A DNA stretch of 64,000 nucleotides, from the NCBI GenBank assembly GCA_033439795.1, contig JAUTDP010000020.1, positions 62,001 through 126,000 on the forward strand, given 5' to 3'. Position 1 is the stretch's first letter, and each line of letters opens with the position of its first letter. Position numbers and translations under genes: made by a program. Below the pieces are notes generated by a model, which saw only the letters and a list, made by a program, of their open reading frames with translations, was not told the DNA's origin and searched no databases. The stretch is from Sordaria brevicollis. Taxonomy: Eukaryota; Ascomycota; Sordariomycetes; Sordariales; Sordariaceae. Of this stretch, positions 58,807 to 64,000 are shown piece after piece.

Positions 58807-61155
58807 GGTTCTTTATTTTCATTTACGTTTTTAAAATCTAATTTTAATAAATTATATATTAAAATTAAATTAATAATATAAATTCGATTATTATATATTA
58901 TTTTATACGTAAGAATTATAATATTAATAAAGAGTACCTTTTTAAATTTAAATTTATTTTTATTAATATATATAATAATATTTTTAGAATTTATACCCGG
59001 TATAGATAATAATAATAGCGGTATTTAATTATTTCTTCGGATCGTATAAAATAATTAAGTAAATTCTTTTTCCTAACCCTTCTAATCCTTTAAAATAAAT
59101 ATTAATTCGTACGCTTTATAATAATATATTTTTTTATTATTTATACTCATTAAAATAAGTAGAATACCGGTTTCTATTTTCTTTAATTTATATTTCTTTA
59201 CGAAATTCTTATATATAGTATTAACTTTTATTTTTAAATTTAAATTTATATATTCTTTTAATTAGCGACCCCTTAATATAATTAATATTACGGAAATTTT
59301 GCCTAGCCCGTTTTTTTTAACCGTTTTAAAATTATTAACCCTATCGAACGACGGTTCTTTTATAGGGTTTAATTTTTTACCGATTTTTTAGTATCCGAAA
59401 TATAATTATTTTCTTTATTATTATTATATTTAGTATTTTATTTAGTAATTACGCTTTAAACGGTAGCTTTCTCTTTCGGCCGGTTTTAATTATTTATTTT
59501 TCTATACTTCGTATAATTGCGAGCGTAATATCCCTTATCTCTATAATTGTAATAATTTAGGCCGGATTCGTTATTACCCCCATTCTATTTATTAAAGGAT
59601 TAATCTTTTTTACGGCTTTTACGCCTTCCGGAATTATAATCCCGGTTATAATCCCGATTATAATTTCAATTACGGTTTTTATTATAATTAGAGCATTCGT
59701 TATTTAAAGACCCTTTATAACGCGAAGATTATTCGTTATAATAATTTTTATTTATTTTATCCTTCGGGGTTTACTTTTTATTTTTAAATTCGGTCTATTA
59801 ATTTATTACTTTTAAGGTAATTTCTATTAAATTATTAATAGGGATTTAATATATACGGAAGTAATTATATACGTTCTTTTTTAATTAGAAAAAGAAATTA
59901 TATATCGATTATTTATTTATAACGACGTTTTTACTAAATTATTAGTAATTATATTAATATTAATTTTATAATTTCTACGGGTCTTTATTATTATTTTAAC
60001 GTATAAGGAATAATTATTCTTTAATATCGAATTTATAAATTTTAGGGGTAATATATTTTTTATAGATAAATTTTAAAAATTTTTCTTATATTATAAGTCG
60101 CTTTTAACTTTTATTATCGAGGAGAGTAATAGAATATATACGCTATAAAATAATTATAGAATTATTAATTTTAAAGAGGGCCTATTAAATAAATTAATAA
60201 GTATTAATATTTTTACGAATTTAATTACCGTTTTCGATATTATTAATCCAATCTTCGACTTCGGCGCTTATATTATTCGTCGTTAATTTACGAATATTAT
60301 ACGTAGGGGGACGTAAATAGGATTCTTTATTTCCTTGGCCTACAGTTTTTTATATAAATTATAATAATATTTATAAAAATTATAATATTATTTCTATAAA
60401 TTTTTAACGTTCGTATTATTTTATATACTTATATTTATAGAATATTCGCTATTTATAATATTCTTACGTAGGGGAGAAATTATTAAAATGGCCGGATTAG
60501 TTAAATTAGGCGAATAGGGAGTAGGAGCGGGTTTAGGAGTAGGAATAGGCGCGAAATTAGGAATAAGAATAAGAATAAAAATAAAAGCGGGATTAAAAAT
60601 ATTCGTTTAATAAATAATTGCGTACGGATAGGGAGCGGTTACACTAATTAGATTTTAGGGGGCTCTTACCCCGATAAAATTCCGATTATAATTATTCTTC
60701 CGTTTTATTAATATAATATTCCTTCTATTAATAAAGGCTCTTAGAGCGGTAGTAATTAAGGATATATAAATTCCTTATTAAATACCGCTCTTTAAATTAT
60801 ATTTAAATTTTTTGTTTAAAATTACTTTCGGCTTTTTTATATAGTATAAATTCGGGTTATAATTTATTATTACTAATATTATTATATTTATTACTAAAAT
60901 CTTTTAGAGTAATATTATTTTCGGGTTCGTAAGACGCCACTTCGTAATTATTTTCTTCGTATTTATTAATAACCCTTTTATTAGCGGGATTTTTAATTAT
61001 ATTATTAATAATACGTAAATAGTTATACGTTTTTTATATCGGGTTTGCGTTATTTTTATAGCGAAAATTAATAGCGCTTTTTTTATACGAATTCTCTTTA
61101 CGTTTATTAATTATATTTACGGCTTTTATTAATAGAATTATAGAAGTTAAAGAAT
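58807..61155 (-). pseudogene. RIP-destroyed gag region of element A
   Basis: The minus strand at 59513-59554 reads Y-Y-N-Y-R-D-K-G-Y-Y-A-R-N-Y, a CX2CX4HX4C zinc knuckle with all four metal ligands replaced by Tyr (TGT to TAT, CAT to TAT). No long open frame remains. The first 50 bp or so, next to element B, are less mutated. Confidence 0.8.
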
Positions 61156-61441
61156 TATAAAATTATAGGTACGAGAAGGTGAAAATAAGTCGTATAAAAT
61201 AAATTTATTCTAAAAGAAAGATTTTAATTTAATTAAATATAAATCTCTGGCTAGGAGCTATCCTCTTTTATATTTATACGCTTCCTTATAGGTCTGGAAT
61301 AATCGGCGCCCGGATTCCGAAATCCTTTCCTCTATATTATATCCTACCATCCTTATTTTATCCGCTATTTTATCCGTCGTCCTAGGCCACTATACCCTAA
61401 TTATGCGGGTCCCCCTAGGCCTTCCTAGCGATACCCTTACA
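61156..61441 (-). repeat. LTR of element A, right (5' LTR), 286 bp
   Basis: It starts TATAAAATTATAGG (TGTAAAGTTACAGG in the left copy) and ends GATACCCTTACA. The terminal TGTAA/TTACA inverted repeat is complete if each copy supplies its unmutated end. The outer 200 bp are close to normal composition. Confidence 0.93.
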
Positions 61442-61446
61442 AAGAG
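61442..61446. repeat. 5-bp target-site duplication (AAGAG), right copy of outer element
   Basis: An exact match to 46073-46077; normal-composition DNA resumes immediately. Confidence 0.85.
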
Positions 61447-62905
61447 ATGGAACTTTTCTCCCTTCACATTGCATGCGAAGAGGTGCCGTGCAAGATTGCA
61501 AGTAATTTGAGCCGCTGTCATGGGGCTGATGCCCGTGGCTGAGTTTGACTGGCACTGCCAGTCGTGCCGCCAGTCGGGCCGCCAGTTGCGGTCCTTGCCG
61601 CCACGGCAAGCGGAGTGGCCCGTGCCCCAGTCCTCAAAAGGACAGCTGGCCAGTGCCGCCCAGAGGGCGCCTCCCTTCCTCCCTTTCCCCTTCGTAGAAC
61701 CTTATCGATTCGTTAGACCCAGCATCTGTGCCAACTGTGCTGTGCCCCTTACAGCCGCAACTTTGGCAACGATGTACTGTGTAGCACTGCCGTCATTTAC
61801 GTCGCGTGAAGCGAGGTGTACAGGTAGGTACGTACCTTCTGAAGCCCCGCTTGGGTACCTGTCCGTCCCTTCCCTAAATAGGAAGAACTGTGGTCTTGGC
61901 AGGGGAAAATCGGTGGGGCTGTGTGGGGGCTGTAGCTGTGCGCGGCCGGGGTTCGACGCCGCCCCGCTATTGACTTCATTCATTCTCTGCCGCTCTTCCC
62001 TCGGCAAGTGAAATACGGTCTGCATTTCATCGTCAGTCGGGGAAGGTGTATATAGGTACCTCTAACAAACCGAGTGAGAGCCCAGGAAGGTACTTCCACT
62101 TGATGACCGCCGCGTCCTTTCTGTTCCTTATTGGCCATGGAGAGGGTGGCACAGCGGAGGTCTCTGGTTTTGGGGTTTTCTGCCATGCGACACCCCCTCA
62201 CTCACTTTATCCATTTCACTCACTGCAGTCTGTGCTTTCCCTTGACACACTTTATCGATGACTTCATGACAGAACGAGCACTGTGATGCGTAACGCGTCC
62301 TCTTTTCTCATGCTGCTGCCTCATACCGTACAGCTCCGTCTCATTTCCCCGGACCACTTTACGCTCACGACAACCTCTCGTGCTTTAACAGACTCCCGTC
62401 TCGTGGCTTCAGTTTGTCTTTATCAGCAGCATTCTGGTGAACTCACATCTTCATTTTTCGACTCATGCAAAGTCACATATGTAACGATGCGTGATTGCTC
62501 CTGAATCCCACCACGAGCTATCAACCTTTGTGGAAGCCAAAGACAAAACACAAAACAGAGGCAACGGAAAACTGGACGATGCAGCGCAGTTAGATGGAAC
62601 CACAAACAGCTGAATGGTGAGTACAAATATCACCGATTTGGCTGTCTTTATGACTGGACAATAACCATGTCACAGAACAGCATCACACTTTGCTGGTGTT
62701 GTATATTCCTTCAGCTCATAAACAGGTACAGTGAAGGCTACAGCCCCATGGTGACGGTATGTGGGTCGTATCCACTTATGAAGTTATGCCAAGACATGCG
62801 AATGCCTTCAACACCAGCCTAAAGATTTCCCAAAACGGCAAGCACGAACAAGTACACCAACGTCCTTCCCACCACATCCTCCAAAATTCCAATCCTTTCT
62901 TCCTC
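61447..62905. other. Intergenic region right of the retroelements
   Basis: DNA of normal composition. It holds a diverged GCCGCCAGT(C/T)G repeat near 61555-61600 and GGTAGGTACGTACC near 61823. Short frames on both strands (for example 61520-62011) have no family resemblance. Confidence 0.45.
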
Positions 62906-64000
62906 TCACGCCTCACCATCAAGGACATCCTTTTCAAACAACCACCCCGACTCCGCAAGCTCCACCTCCACCCCCTCCCACTCTTCCCCCTCCTCCTCCT
63001 GGGGCTTCTTCCTCACCAACCCATAAACATCCTCCCCCTCCACCCACCAACTCACATAATCCCACCTCAACCATCTTCCCTCCCTCCTAATCTCCCTCCC
63101 CAACTCCCTTCTCTTCTCCTTTAGCTCCCCCCTCCTCACCCGCCTCGCCTCATTCCTCAGCTCCGCAGCCTTTTCCACAAAACCATCCCTCGTCATCTCA
63201 AACTCCATCAAAATGTAATACTCCCTCACCAGCCTCGCCAAAATAGCAAACCCCCCCGCCACCTGTTCAACGTTGATACCACCTTCCGGAGGAATACCAT
63301 TAACACCCACGGCCGCATGCACCACGGCCAGCACCGCCTGCCTCGCTCGCTCCATTTCGTTGTCGTCGAGCACAAGTGTTGTTTCCCCCATCAAGTCGAT
63401 GAAATATCCCCCACCGTTTTCGTCTTGGACGAAGCGATCGAAACTCGCCACGGCTTCGATTTCCATGGCTCGGTTTACCGCCTCCTCTAACGCCCCGCCG
63501 GGGTTGTAATGCTGGGAAAACGGGAGAAGAGGTCCGAGACTGTGACTAAAACCCGTCCGGCGGTAGATGGCTTGGATGGTTTGTTGGGACTGGAGGACGG
63601 ATTCTTGCCACAGGGAGGCCAGGTGGGCGGATTCGCGGCGTTGGGATTGGAGGGAGAGGAGGTGGTGGTGGGTGGTTAGGATGGCTTGGGAGAGGGTGGT
63701 TTGGGTTGTGGGTGGGAATGGTTTTTTGTCTTCTTGTGTGCCGACTATCGTGGTGGTGGTGGTGGTGGTAGAGGCGGGATTGTTGGTTGGGTTGTTGGTA
63801 CTGCCTGTCGTAACGAGACGGCGATGGTGGAAGGTGGAAGATGATGATGATGCCCTTGGGGCTGTGGTGGTGGAACGGGTCGGTGGGGTGGTGACCAAGT
63901 CGAGGTTCAACGACTTTTGCCTAGCGAGGATAAGGTATGTTAGTGAAAGTTGACGAGGAGATGGGGACCTATGGTAGGGTCGTGGGTTGGTTGGTGTTGA
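62906..64000 (-). CDS. Hypothetical protein, 5' end beyond the right edge
   Basis: The minus-strand frame is open from the window edge to a stop at 62906-62908 (at least 364 codons) and has no suitable ATG inside. An AG at 63921-63922 could also be an acceptor with the exon beginning at 63920. An N-terminal Thr/Ser/Asn-rich part is followed by a helical region (QSQRRESAHLASLWQESVL), a segment with ENGGGYFIDLMGETTLVLDD and a strongly charged Arg/Glu/Lys helix (ELRNEARRVRRGELKEKRRE), then an acidic end. This looks like a soluble fungal-specific protein; no family recognised. Confidence 0.65.
   Translation of the reverse strand, partial: STPTNPRPYHRSPSPRQLSLTYLILARQKSLNLDLVTTPPTRSTTTAPRASSSSSTFHHRRLVTTGSTNNPTNNPASTTTTTTTIVGTQEDKKPFPPTTQTTLSQAILTTHHHLLSLQSQRRESAHLASLWQESVLQSQQTIQAIYRRTGFSHSLGPLLPFSQHYNPGGALEEAVNRAMEIEAVASFDRFVQDENGGGYFIDLMGETTLVLDDNEMERARQAVLAVVHAAVGVNGIPPEGGINVEQVAGGFAILARLVREYYILMEFEMTRDGFVEKAAELRNEARRVRRGELKEKRRELGREIRREGRWLRWDYVSWWVEGEDVYGLVRKKPQEEEGEEWEGVEVELAESGWLFEKDVLDGEA

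Larger units (their letters stand above)
46078..61441 (-). mobile_element. Outer Ty3/gypsy LTR retrotransposon (A), RIP-mutated, carrying a nested element
   Basis: The span is 15,364 bp between AAGAG duplications; removing the nested element and its extra 5-bp duplication leaves 7,679 bp. Minus orientation is shown by a purine tract (read as TCCCCCCCC on the plus strand) beside the left LTR, and by minus-strand gag and pol traces. A zinc-knuckle fossil lies at 59513-59554 and a reverse-transcriptase core fossil at 50506-50532, giving the order gag then pol from right to left. Base composition is extremely A+T-rich, with abundant TA dinucleotides and stops in every frame. The LTR differences seen are transitions only. 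This is an inactive element decayed by RIP. Confidence 0.93.

Noticed and set aside
46364..61155. Any A+T-rich region as a mitochondrial insert or centromere
   Set aside because: Exact LTR pairs, target duplications and gag/pol fossils explain the whole block as RIP-mutated retroelements.

Overview
The window comes from a filamentous ascomycete, most likely Neurospora or a close Sordariales relative. Genes are spliced with short GT-AG introns (53-76 nt where phase and protein agree). Intergenic DNA is long and rich in simple repeats. About 15.4 kb (46078-61441) is extremely A+T-rich and carries the transition-only decay expected from repeat-induced point mutation (RIP). No species name can be proved from the sequence alone.

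Layout. 1-382: edge of a possible minus-strand gene. 965-4036: Sro7/Lgl-type exocytosis regulator, followed by a run of 26 G. 4685-6896: serine-rich secreted protein of unknown function. 7562-8890: NmrA-like NAD(P)-binding protein. 11963-14284: copper amine oxidase. 14963-15067: elongator tRNA-Met with a 32-nt intron. 15277-15687: 411-bp MITE with about 50-bp terminal inverted repeats and an 8-bp target duplication. 15724-19142: bifunctional-type diterpene synthase. 20735-22372: BBE-type FAD oxidase. 24223-26240: cytochrome P450. 27454-30552: Tcp11/SOK1 protein. 34780-36226: four-helix membrane protein. 36.2-41.2 kb: repeat-rich, nearly gene-free. 41259-43065: FHA-like pseudokinase. 43990-45366: proline-rich hypothetical protein. 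46078-61441: one Ty3/gypsy LTR retrotransposon nested inside another, both RIP-mutated. 62906-64000: hypothetical gene running off the right edge.

The most interesting functional unit is at 15.7-26.2 kb. A class II/class I diterpene synthase is transcribed divergently from a flavin oxidase and a P450 in tandem. This looks like a compact diterpenoid biosynthetic cluster; no GGPP synthase, transporter or pathway regulator is visible, so precursor would come from elsewhere. The amine oxidase and NmrA-like gene next to it are possible but unproven members.

Other notable points are a FHA-like protein whose kinase domain has lost both catalytic aspartates, a dispersed CACGTG/GATA-rich imperfect palindrome present three times, and nested retroelements whose target duplications (AAGAG and TGGGC) are still perfect although their gag and pol motifs have been rewritten by RIP.
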